Of a DNA stretch of 64,000 nucleotides, positions 54,496 through 61,673 are shown piece by piece. Position 1 is the first letter of the stretch; every line of letters begins with the position of its first letter. A model generated the notes under the pieces. The model made no database searches. It was not told where the DNA came from and saw only the letters and a list, made by a program, of their open reading frames with translations. Source of the DNA: Zeaxanthinibacter sp. PT1 (GTDB lineage: Bacteria > Bacteroidota > Bacteroidia > Flavobacteriales > Flavobacteriaceae). Where the stretch lies: positions 62,001 through 126,000 of the forward strand of contig NZ_JAQPCN010000005.1 of the NCBI RefSeq assembly GCF_028464225.1. The letters are read 5' to 3'. Both the position numbers and the translations under genes were made by a program.

Positions 54496-55287
54496 TTAAA
54501 AAGGCAATTCAGTTTTATCAATAACTTCCTTATAGAGGTAAACACATAAAATTATTGTAGCTGCGGATACATAAATTAGAATAATTACTCTAGGAGACCA
54601 TAAAATATTACTCTTCATAGGCTTTTTATAATTTTCATCCAGTCTAGCTATTATTTTATCTTTAATTTCTAAACCTCTTTGAAAACTTAAAACAAGTAGA
54701 AAGGTAATATTCAAAAACAAGGTAGCGAGAATTACTGTTAACATTTCTTTCTTACTTGATGGGGTTTTAGGAAAGACTTGTTTTAGTTCTGCATTTAAAA
54801 CATAGGCATCAGCTATAGCATGACTTTTTTCGTTGCCGGTGTAAGTAATTTGCAATTCAACTCCAAAATTAGGATCGAAATAATCCCAGTCCAATATTAA
54901 AAACTCTTTAATCTTTTTAATTCGGAAATTACTCAAATTTGGATGTGTCTCATGCGTAATTTTATAATCTAGAATTTTAGCGTCATCTGTAATATAGATC
55001 TTGAAGTCTTTTCGTAAGTCTGACTTTTTAATCTCTAATTCTCCGTTGTTCCAAATAACTATACTAGTGACATATACATTATCTACAATTAAGGTCGAAT
55101 CGTTAGCATAGAGTTTAATATTCGGAGCGGAATTATTTTTGTCAAATATTAATGACGGTTCCTTTTTAATGGCATAAACTGGTTCTCGCTTTTTATCTCC
55201 TAGGTAATAACCAATAAAGAATAAAAGGATGGCCACTATTAATCCTGTTATTCCCCAGAAAGTATTCGACCCAAAAAGATTTTTCAT
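54496..55287 (-). CDS. Membrane protein of unknown function (mini-island cargo)
   Basis: Protein of 263 residues that I do not recognise. One N-terminal helix (about 10-30) is followed by a predicted extracytoplasmic or cytosolic beta-rich region (35-175; DNSTLIV-like strands, IVIWNNGELEIKKSDL, FLILDWDYFDPNFGVELQITYTG, shown in parts), then two helices (about 183-203 and 233-252) separated by a short charged loop. The start ATG 55287 is clear. Codon use is AT-rich, unlike neighbouring core genes. It lies 184 bases downstream of the XRE regulator on the same strand. It could be an effector, a superinfection or defence protein, or an unrelated passenger. Confidence 0.75.
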   Translation of the reverse strand: MKNLFGSNTFWGITGLIVAILLFFIGYYLGDKKREPVYAIKKEPSLIFDKNNSAPNIKLYANDSTLIVDNVYVTSIVIWNNGELEIKKSDLRKDFKIYITDDAKILDYKITHETHPNLSNFRIKKIKEFLILDWDYFDPNFGVELQITYTGNEKSHAIADAYVLNAELKQVFPKTPSSKKEMLTVILATLFLNITFLLVLSFQRGLEIKDKIIARLDENYKKPMKSNILWSPRVIILIYVSAATIILCVYLYKEVIDKTELPF

Positions 55288-55471
55288 GTAATTTGATGTA
55301 TTGCAAGCACCTCTTACTACTTATTTAAAAATATAACCTTAGAAAAAATATATCATGGAGATCAATTTAAACCAGGTGGATATAATGCATCTGATGCGTA
55401 CTCAGAAGTACCAAATGCATCCTTTATAAGCTTCACAAAAGTTTAGTAATGTCAATTTAAGTTTAAAAGAA

Positions 55472-55798
55472 TTATATTTTATTTAATGCTGAGTTTAATT
55501 TTTCTTTAATTTCTCTCTTAATAAAGGCGTTCCATTTTGGATTTAACTCTAATTGCTCCCTGTGTAAGGTTAACCATTGAATTAATTCATCAAGATCTAT
55601 TTCTTGAAGCTTTTTAGTAGTTCTTTTATTTTCGTGTAACAGACTTTTTAACTGTGACTTTCGTGATTGTGGGATTTTCCCTCCTGCTTCATAATTTTGG
55701 ATAGTCCTTACCGCCACTCCAAGTATAGATGCCAAATCATCTTGCTTGAGTTTATTCACTTTGCGATAGTCAATAATTTCTTTTCCAGTTATTTCCAT
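55472..55798 (-). CDS. XRE family helix-turn-helix regulator (mini-island)
   Basis: Protein of 108 residues. Residues 6-56 form a Cro/CI-type helix-turn-helix (LKQDDLASILGVAVRTIQNYEAGGKIP); residues 60-108 are a Lys/Glu-rich helical tail without a peptidase or cupin domain. It is the first gene of the mini-island reading from the tRNA. Three GTACAA-type sites lie within 110 bases upstream of its start (55819-55909), so it may bind them and repress itself. Small XRE proteins are typical of phage, satellites and genomic islands. Confidence 0.88.
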   Translation of the reverse strand: MEITGKEIIDYRKVNKLKQDDLASILGVAVRTIQNYEAGGKIPQSRKSQLKSLLHENKRTTKKLQEIDLDELIQWLTLHREQLELNPKWNAFIKREIKEKLNSALNKI

Positions 55799-55818
55799 AA
55801 TTCTAGGTTGGTAACTAA

Positions 55819-55909
55819 TTGTACGGTGGGGAAAAATTAAGGAGTATCGTACAATTTGCGTACAAAATTGTAGAAAATTTACGGTAAATCGTACAATTTG
55901 CGTGCAAAA
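55819..55909. promoter_or_regulatory. Cluster of GTACAA sites upstream of the XRE gene
   Basis: An inverted TTGTAC at 55819-55824, then two 21-bp blocks at 55847-55867 and 55889-55909 that are identical except one base, exactly 42 bp apart (four helical turns). Each block has two GTACAA/GTGCAA units 11 bp apart. A third block is at the far end of the island (54370-54390). They are candidate operators of the XRE protein or arm sites for a recombinase. Confidence 0.65.
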
Positions 55910-55949
55910 AAATGTAAATTATACAGGGAAAAGGAATAGTGCAGATACT

Positions 55950-55974
55950 AAAAAACCCCTGTGTTTACAGGGGT
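55950..55974 (-). terminator. Terminator of tRNA-Arg
   Basis: Perfect 8-pair stem ACCCCTGT/ACAGGGGT (55955-55962 and 55967-55974) with a 4-base loop and a U-run on the minus strand, 9 bases after the tRNA 3' end including CCA. Confidence 0.9.
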
Positions 55975-55983
55975 TTCGGGTGG

Positions 55984-56057
55984 TGACCTCGCCAGGATTC
56001 AAACCTGGAACCTTCTGAGCCGTAATCAGATGCGCTATTCAGTTGCGCCACGAGGCC
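55984..56057 (-). tRNA. tRNA-Arg (ACG)
   Basis: Complete 74-base cloverleaf on the minus strand: acceptor GGCCTCG with CGAGGTC (one G-U pair), D-arm GCGC...GCGC, anticodon stem TCTGA/TCAGA with loop TTACGGC giving anticodon ACG, and T-arm CCAGG TTTGAAT CCTGG. The CCA end is encoded (55981-55983), unlike the tRNA-Glu genes. Its 3' half is the target of the direct repeats described for the mini-island. Confidence 0.96.
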
Positions 56058-56100
56058 GTTTTGGTGTTTCCCGAAGCGACCTTTCAATCATTTCGGGCTG

Positions 56101-56131
56101 CAAATATATTTCTTTTTACTTTTAGGGCAAA
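56101..56131 (-). promoter_or_regulatory. Promoter of tRNA-Arg
   Basis: On the minus strand TTTG (56128-56131), 19 bases, then TATATTTG (56101-56108): an excellent Bacteroidota -33/-7 promoter, 43 bases before the tRNA. Confidence 0.8.
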
Positions 56132-56150
56132 ATAACAGCAGCCCAAAAAA

Positions 56151-56663
56151 ATGGATTTTAAGAAATTTGTACGCGATGTCAAGGATTTTCCCACCCAAGG
56201 TATTCTCTTTAAGGATATTACCCCTTTACTTAAGAACCCCGAGGCATTGCTAAAAGCCAACGAAGCCATGCTGCAACTTCTGGAAAGCCAGAAAATTGAT
56301 TATGTGGTTGGAATGGAAAGCCGGGGATTCTTCTTTGCGCCCATGCTGGCGGCGAGGCTGCAGGCCGGCTTCATCCCGGTCCGGAAGAACGGGAAACTTC
56401 CCCATGATACCATTACCGCCAGCTATTCCCTGGAATACGGAGACGATACCCTGGAAATGCACACAGACAGTATTAGTAAAGGAGACCGCGTGCTGATCCA
56501 CGACGATGTACTGGCTACCGGCGGTACGGCAAAGGCAGTATGTGATATGGTGGAGCAATTGGGGGGAGAAGTGGTGCAATGTGTTTTCCTGTTGGAAATA
56601 AAATCATTGAAAGGGATAGAAAAGCTCAATGGGTTTAAAGTCGCCTCCTTGATGGAGTTCTAA
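56151..56663 (+). CDS. apt: Adenine phosphoribosyltransferase
   Basis: Purine salvage enzyme of 170 residues making AMP from adenine and PRPP. The PRPP-binding motif is VLIHDDVLATGGTAKA, and the N-terminal FPTQGILFKDITPLL and GMESRGFFF segments are those of Apt. Start ATG at 56151, divergent from tRNA-Arg across 93 bp. Its stop overlaps the stop of the small convergent gene 56660-56812 by four bases. Confidence 0.97.
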   Translation: MDFKKFVRDVKDFPTQGILFKDITPLLKNPEALLKANEAMLQLLESQKIDYVVGMESRGFFFAPMLAARLQAGFIPVRKNGKLPHDTITASYSLEYGDDTLEMHTDSISKGDRVLIHDDVLATGGTAKAVCDMVEQLGGEVVQCVFLLEIKSLKGIEKLNGFKVASLMEF

Positions 56664-56812
56664 TCCAGTGCCTGGCGTACCACGTAATACCGCCATCCGA
56701 TTACAGCCATTTGGAATTTACTGGCCTTCGAGAGATCCAGGTTACGCTTACTGTATGACGGCAACAACCACTTGTTGAGCTTTGCCAGCATTTTAAAGAA
56801 ACTCTTTTTCAT
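56660..56812 (-). CDS. Conserved 50-residue basic protein of Flavobacteria
   Basis: A complete small gene on the minus strand: ATG at 56812, TAG at 56660. The product begins MKKSFFKMLAKLNKWLLPSY and ends in IGWRYYVVRQALD; it is basic and amphipathic with no signal peptide or membrane helix. I recognise this pattern from Flavobacteria genomes, where it is often labelled SsrA-binding protein, although it is far too short for SmpB and lacks its fold. Function unknown. A perfect 8-bp stem-loop (56840-56847 with 56856-56863) lies in its upstream region. Confidence 0.8.
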   Translation of the reverse strand: MKKSFFKMLAKLNKWLLPSYSKRNLDLSKASKFQMAVIGWRYYVVRQALD

Positions 56813-57263
56813 ATTCACTAATTCGTACATGCAGAAAAACCTTTATCACAGTTCGGATAAAGGTGCTTTCCCTATCGCTAGACTAAAATAACGATTAAAA
56901 AGATTAAAAGAGTCAATACTAACTTTGCCAGGGTGATCATACTACTTCTGTTTTTAGGTTATTTATTGGTTTCGGTTTAGAAAATATATAGAAAAGTAAA
57001 TCCTGGCTCCAAAGATTTTAGGCTTAATCTATGAAACTGCATACATAATTGTAAGTATAAAAATCATAACTATTTTAATATTTACATTATAGTCTTGGTT
57101 TAAGTTCTCATATGTTATGCTTAAGTGTGTTTATAGTTTCAAAATGTAATAATCATAGGGGTAATTTTATGTAATTTCACAACATCAAGGGCGAATTCAT
57201 CATCAAAATCCTGATTTTGATGATTATCATTATGGCAATCTAATTTTTTAGGTATTCTTGTGT
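56813..57263. other. Intergenic 451 bp, mostly AT-rich
   Basis: I see no gene here. It holds a CCTTTATC/GATAAAGG stem-loop (56840-56863) and, close to the antiporter, a long palindrome (57199-57224, separate entry). The rest shows nothing distinctive. Confidence 0.6.
57199..57224. promoter_or_regulatory. Twenty-six-base palindrome upstream of the antiporter gene
   Basis: Perfect 12-bp arms (57199-57210 and 57213-57224) with only a 2-base centre, rich in ATCAAAAT. It ends 39 bases before the ATG at 57264. No T-run follows, so it is more like an operator than a terminator. Confidence 0.55.
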
Positions 57264-58202
57264 ATGATGAATTCCCTCTTTATCCTGGCAGGTCTACTGA
57301 TCCTTATCCTCGGGGGGAACTGGTTATTGAAGGCTGCAGTGGCCCTTTCTCTAAAATTAGACATACCACGGATCGTTATCGGGATGACGGTGGTGTCTTT
57401 TGCTACTTCAGCCCCTGAACTTATCGTCAGTGTTAACGCGGCCCTCAACGGCTTCCCCGACCTGGCTCTCGGGAACGTGGTGGGGTCCAATATCGCGAAC
57501 CTGGGCCTGGTACTCGCTATTACTATTTCACTGGGAAATATAGAGGTGCGCAAAAGCTTTTATACGGTCGACTGGCCCATGGTCATGCTGGCTTCCCTGA
57601 TGTTCTTCGGTTTTATCTTTTTTGACCGGGAACTGACCCGTGGTGAAGGGACCATCATGCTTGTCAGCTTATTTATATTCCTGGTCTACCTGCTGAAATT
57701 CCAGAAAGTGGCCGTTGCCGATAACCTGCTGGAAGATGATATTCCGCTACCTCTTTATAAAATCGTATGGTTCCTCGGGATCGGGGGAACAGCCCTTTGG
57801 GCCGGGTCCGAATTGTTGATCAACGGTGCCGTGGGGGTCGCTTCCGCTTTTGGGGTCAGTGAACGTTTAATCGGGATATCTATCGTTTCTGTAGGAACAA
57901 GTATCCCGGAATTGGCGGCTTCCGTAGTCGCAGTCATCAAAAAAGAGAAGTCCATATCTCTGGGTAACTTATTGGGGTCCAATATATTTAACCTGTTGGC
58001 AGTCATGGGGGTTACCTCGGTGATCACCCCTGTCTACGTCCTGGATGACGAATTGTTGAGGTCTGATATCTTCTGGATGCTAGGATTCTCTTTCCTGGTA
58101 CTACCCCTGGTATTCCTGCCCAGGGGCCTTCGGCTGGGATGGCGCGATGGTATTGTGCTGATTCTAGGCTATGCTGTATTCCTTTATGTATCATTCCAAT
58201 AA
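57264..58202 (+). CDS. Calcium/sodium antiporter family protein (YrbG-like)
   Basis: Inner-membrane cation exchanger of 312 residues from ATG 57264 (a TTG at 57258 is upstream; ATG 57267 also possible). Ten hydrophobic segments fall into two halves, each with the CaCA alpha repeat: GMTVVSFATSAPELIVS with NVVGSNIANLG, and GISIVSVGTSIPELAAS with NLLGSNIFNLL. The paired Glu in APEL and IPEL bind the cation. Calcium or sodium exchange is the usual role; ion preference is unproven. It is followed by a bidirectional terminator. Confidence 0.93.
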   Translation: MMNSLFILAGLLILILGGNWLLKAAVALSLKLDIPRIVIGMTVVSFATSAPELIVSVNAALNGFPDLALGNVVGSNIANLGLVLAITISLGNIEVRKSFYTVDWPMVMLASLMFFGFIFFDRELTRGEGTIMLVSLFIFLVYLLKFQKVAVADNLLEDDIPLPLYKIVWFLGIGGTALWAGSELLINGAVGVASAFGVSERLIGISIVSVGTSIPELAASVVAVIKKEKSISLGNLLGSNIFNLLAVMGVTSVITPVYVLDDELLRSDIFWMLGFSFLVLPLVFLPRGLRLGWRDGIVLILGYAVFLYVSFQ

Positions 58203-58203
58203 A

Positions 58204-58229
58204 AAAACCCCGAGATTTCCGGGGTTTCT
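58204..58229. terminator. Bidirectional terminator between the antiporter and glnA genes
   Basis: Eight-base arms AAACCCCG/CGGGGTTT (58204-58211 and 58219-58226) around a 7-base loop, with A-run on the left and T on the right, serving both convergent genes. Confidence 0.85.
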
Positions 58230-58253
58230 TTAAGCTATGATAGTTTCTTCTAA

Positions 58254-59279
58254 TTAACTGACAACAGCCTCTACTTTCGCAGATTTTACAGTTTTGATTA
58301 TTCGTCCTGCAACTTCGTATGGGTTGGCATTAGAAGCGGGCCTCCTGTCTTCCAACCATCCTTTCCAGCCACTCTCTACGGTGGCAATCGGGATACGGAT
58401 TGATGCTCCACGGTCAGAGACCCCGTAAGAGAACTCGTTGATTGACTGCGTCTCGTGCGCACCGGTCAGGCGCTGATCGTTGTGTGCACCATAAACCTTG
58501 ATATGGTCTTTTGCAGTAGGTCGGAATGCCTCGCAGATAGCTTCGTAAACATCTTTACTCCCGGCGGTACGCAGGGTTGTGTTAGAGAAGTTGGCGTGCA
58601 TGCCACTTCCGTTCCAGTCACCTTTAACAGGTTTCGGGTGCAGTTCTATATAATAACCGTATTTTTCTGTAAGCCTGTTCAGCAGGTAACGGGCCACCCA
58701 CAGTTCATCCCCGGCTTTCTTTCCTCCTTTGGCAAAATTCTGGAATTCCCATTGTCCAGGGGCTACTTCCTGGTTGATCCCTTCAATGTTCAATCCCGCT
58801 TCCAGGCAAATGTCCAGGTGCTCTTCTACGAAGTCGCGCCCCCAGGTATAGCGTCCGCCAACAGAGCAGTAGTACTGTCCCTGTGGACCGGGAAACCCGC
58901 CTCTTGGAAATCCAAGTGGAAGGTCGGTTTCGGTATCCATTAAAAAATATTCCTGTTCAAAGCCGAACCAGAAATCATTGTCGTCATCATCAATTTTCGC
59001 ACGGTGGTTAGAAGCATGCGGGGTTCCGTCTGCATTCAGTACCTCGGTCATAACCAGCCACCCGTTGTTCTTTTCAGGATCCGGGTAGATCGCTACCGGC
59101 TTCAACAGGCAGTCAGAGGAACCTCCTTCTGCTTGTAAGGTAGAACTACCGTCAAAGGACCACATCGGGCAACTTTCCAGTTTGCCGTCAAACCCGTCAA
59201 CTACTTTTGTCTTGCTTCGTAACTCCTGGGTGGGCGTGTAACCATCCAGCCAAATGTACTCTAGTTTTGCTTTACTCAT
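58254..59279 (-). CDS. Glutamine synthetase, type II (eukaryote-like, beta-grasp)
   Basis: ATP-dependent ligase of 341 residues joining ammonia to glutamate. It is the short GSII form: begins MSKAKLEYIWLDGYTPTQELR at ATG 59279 (quoted to residue 20 at most elsewhere), with DGSSTLQAEGGSSDCLLKP, EQEYFLMD, GNGSGMHANFS-like WNGSGMHANFS and the C-terminal RIPIATVESGWKGWLEDRRPASNANPYEV region (RRPASNANPYE). The open frame extends to 59342 but has no family support. Convergent with the antiporter and divergent from the GSIII gene. Not the bacterial GSI; the adenylylation control loop is absent. Confidence 0.95.
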   Translation of the reverse strand: MSKAKLEYIWLDGYTPTQELRSKTKVVDGFDGKLESCPMWSFDGSSTLQAEGGSSDCLLKPVAIYPDPEKNNGWLVMTEVLNADGTPHASNHRAKIDDDDNDFWFGFEQEYFLMDTETDLPLGFPRGGFPGPQGQYYCSVGGRYTWGRDFVEEHLDICLEAGLNIEGINQEVAPGQWEFQNFAKGGKKAGDELWVARYLLNRLTEKYGYYIELHPKPVKGDWNGSGMHANFSNTTLRTAGSKDVYEAICEAFRPTAKDHIKVYGAHNDQRLTGAHETQSINEFSYGVSDRGASIRIPIATVESGWKGWLEDRRPASNANPYEVAGRIIKTVKSAKVEAVVS

Positions 59280-59486
59280 AATACCATCAATTAAATTACA
59301 TGATGGGTCAAAAATATGTATTTTCATTACATACCTTCGCAAATTATAGGGGTAAATATCAAAAATATCGACATAATTATCAACACCCCCCTTTTTTTTG
59401 GGGTGTATTGCGAAAAATTAAATTTCACCCCATTAAAATTGGAAATGCTTAATTTAGCTGGAATCAAAACCATTAAACACATATAG
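59280..59486. promoter_or_regulatory. Shared divergent promoter region of GSII and GSIII genes
   Basis: A 207-bp, AT-rich gap. A TATTTTTG -7 box for the GSII gene reads on the minus strand at 59309-59316 (nearest CAAA, i.e. TTTG, is 23 bases upstream, longer than usual). A hairpin with ACACCCC/GGGGTGT arms (59383-59389 and 59400-59406) sits in the middle. Nitrogen control at this gap is plausible but not shown. Confidence 0.5.
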
Positions 59487-61673
59487 ATGTCTAAAATCAG
59501 ATACGAAGCCATACAGGAAAGTTATAACCGGGAAAAAATTGCGGATCGGCACGATGGACGCCGATCCGAGATTTTCGGATCCCATGTTTTCAATGAAAGT
59601 CGCATGCGTCAGTTCCTGACCAAGGAAGCTTTTGAAAGCGTTAAAGGGGCTATGCACTCCGGGAATAAGATCGATCGTAAAATGGCAGACCAGGTGGCCG
59701 AAGGGATGAAGTCCTGGGCTATCAGTATGGGGGCGACCCATTATACCCACTGGTTTCAACCCCTGACCGGGGCAACTGCAGAGAAGCACGACGCTTTTTT
59801 TGATATGGATTACGACGGGAGAGCACTTGAAAAATTCGGTGGAGGCCAGCTGGTACAACAGGAGCCGGATGCTTCCAGTTTTCCTTCCGGGGGGATCAGG
59901 AATACTTTCGAGGCCAGGGGATACACAGCCTGGGATCCTACCTCACCGGCGTTTTTGTATGGAGATACCTTATGTATCCCTACCATTTTTGTAGCCTATA
60001 CGGGTGAAGCCCTGGATAACAAGGCACCTTTATTGCGCGCGTTGAGTGCCGTAGATGAGGCTGCAACGGCAGTCGCTAAATATTTTGATAAGAACGTAAG
60101 CAAGGTCACTGCAACCCTGGGATGGGAACAGGAGTATTTCCTGGTGGATAAGGCCCTTGCGAATTCCCGCCCCGACCTGTTGCTAACCGGCCGTACCCTT
60201 GTAGGGCACCTGGCCGCTAAAGGGCAGCAATTGGATGATCATTATTTTGGGGTGATTCCCAAGCGTGCGCTGGAATTCATGAAGTCGCTGGAGCTGGAAT
60301 GTATGAAACTGGGTATCCCGGTAAAGACTCGTCACAACGAGGTGGCGCCAAACCAGTTCGAGCTGGCCCCGGTCTTTGAAGAAGCCAACCTGGCCGTGGA
60401 TCACAACCTTTTATTGATGGACGTGATGGACAAGGTAGCAGACCGCCATAATTTTAAGGTCCTCTTTCACGAAAAACCTTTTGCGGGAATCAATGGTTCC
60501 GGGAAGCACAACAACTGGTCCCTGGCAACAGATACCGGTACTAACTTATTAAGCCCGGGTTCTACGCCAATGAAGAACCTGCAATTCCTGACCTTTTTCG
60601 TAAATACGATCAAAGCAGTAGATACATACGAAGAACTATTACGTTCTTCCATTGCATCTGCCAGTAACGATCACCGCTTGGGAGCCAACGAAGCACCGCC
60701 GGCCATCCTTTCTATATTTATCGGTACGCAATTAAGTGCGGTACTGGATGAATTGGAGGGTGTCTCCCAAGGGAAGTTATCTCCTGAAGAAAAAACGGAG
60801 CTGAAACTGAACGTGGTGGGTAAGATCCCCGATGTACTACTGGATAATACAGACAGGAACCGTACTTCTCCCTTTGCTTTTACGGGAAACAAATTCGAAA
60901 TGCGGGGGGTAGGCTCCAAGAGCAGCTGTGCCAGGCCCATGACCATTCTGAACATGATCGTGGCTAAACAGTTGCGATTATTTAAGAAGGAGGTGGATTC
61001 GCTGATCAAAAAGAAGAAACTGAAAAAGGATGAGGCGATCTTTAATGTGCTCCGTGAGTATATCAAATCGTCCAAGCGCATTCGTTTTGACGGGGATGGG
61101 TATAGTGACGAATGGGAAAAGGAAGCCGAGCGCAGGAAGCTCAGTAACAACAAGACTACGCCTTCGGCGCTCAAAGTATTGACCAGTAAAGAGAGCATAG
61201 ACCTTTTTGACGAGATCGGGGTGATGAGCGAGACCGAGGTCCGCGCCCGCCACGAGGTGGAGCTGGAGACCTATATCTTCCAGATACAGATAGAGGGCAG
61301 GGTGTTTACTGAGCTGGTTTATAATAATATAATTCCTTCTGCGGTAGAATACCAGAACAAACTGATCCGCAACGTGACCGGTTTAAAGGAGATCTACGGG
61401 GCAGCCCACAAGAAGGTGTCTGAAGGGCAGCTGGAGATCATCGAGAAGATAGGGGAGCATATTTCAGAACTGAAAAAGCATACCGATGCGATGACTGATG
61501 CCAGGAGGCGTGCCAATACTATGGATGACATCCACAAAAAGGCCGATGCCTACTGTGAAACGGTAAGGGGGTATTTTGACGACATCCGTTACCATGCCGA
61601 CCGACTGGAACGAATCGTAGAGGATAAATCCTGGTCTCTGGCCAAGTACCGTGAGTTATTATTCACCCGCTAG
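59487..61673 (+). CDS. glnN: Glutamine synthetase, type III
   Basis: Large glutamine synthetase of 728 residues, the GSIII class found in Bacteroidota and cyanobacteria. Visible: the GSIII N-terminal domain (FGSHVFNESRMRQFL), HYTHWFQPLTGATAEKHDAF, GWEQEYFLVDKAL, the conserved NEVAPNQFELAPVFEEAN, GINGSGKHNNWSL and the NDHRLGANEAPPAILS loop. The C-terminal helical region with coiled-coil character (about 600-728) is typical. Start ATG at 59487. Ends 35 bases before a terminator. With the neighbouring GSII, this gives two ammonia-assimilating enzymes. Confidence 0.97.
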   Translation: MSKIRYEAIQESYNREKIADRHDGRRSEIFGSHVFNESRMRQFLTKEAFESVKGAMHSGNKIDRKMADQVAEGMKSWAISMGATHYTHWFQPLTGATAEKHDAFFDMDYDGRALEKFGGGQLVQQEPDASSFPSGGIRNTFEARGYTAWDPTSPAFLYGDTLCIPTIFVAYTGEALDNKAPLLRALSAVDEAATAVAKYFDKNVSKVTATLGWEQEYFLVDKALANSRPDLLLTGRTLVGHLAAKGQQLDDHYFGVIPKRALEFMKSLELECMKLGIPVKTRHNEVAPNQFELAPVFEEANLAVDHNLLLMDVMDKVADRHNFKVLFHEKPFAGINGSGKHNNWSLATDTGTNLLSPGSTPMKNLQFLTFFVNTIKAVDTYEELLRSSIASASNDHRLGANEAPPAILSIFIGTQLSAVLDELEGVSQGKLSPEEKTELKLNVVGKIPDVLLDNTDRNRTSPFAFTGNKFEMRGVGSKSSCARPMTILNMIVAKQLRLFKKEVDSLIKKKKLKKDEAIFNVLREYIKSSKRIRFDGDGYSDEWEKEAERRKLSNNKTTPSALKVLTSKESIDLFDEIGVMSETEVRARHEVELETYIFQIQIEGRVFTELVYNNIIPSAVEYQNKLIRNVTGLKEIYGAAHKKVSEGQLEIIEKIGEHISELKKHTDAMTDARRRANTMDDIHKKADAYCETVRGYFDDIRYHADRLERIVEDKSWSLAKYRELLFTR

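Larger units (their letters stand above)
54274..56057. mobile_element. Mini-island between direct repeats at tRNA-Arg
   Basis: A perfect 44-bp direct repeat (54274-54317 and 55983-56026) covers the tRNA-Arg sequence from the anticodon to the discriminator plus one base. The right copy is part of the complete tRNA gene; the left is a truncated one. This is the pattern of attachment sites left by a tRNA-integrating tyrosine recombinase. The 1.67 kb between them is visibly AT-rich compared with both flanks. It carries an XRE regulator and an unknown membrane protein, both on the minus strand, and three GTACAA-repeat sites. No integrase is present, so the element is a remnant, or a passenger moved by an integrase elsewhere. 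Confidence 0.75.

Noticed and set aside
54318-55982. An integrase or transposase gene inside the mini-island
   Set aside because: All six frames were considered; only the XRE and membrane protein genes are credible, and neither has tyrosine- or serine-recombinase motifs.
56660-56812. Naming the 50-residue gene smpB
   Set aside because: SmpB is about 150 residues with a beta-barrel fold; this protein shares neither size nor motifs.
60671-61198. A 175-codon frame opposite the GSIII gene, and similar long antisense frames (for example 46701-47267 and 38194-38811)
   Set aside because: They lie wholly inside well-identified genes, show no domains, and have composition expected of shadow frames.
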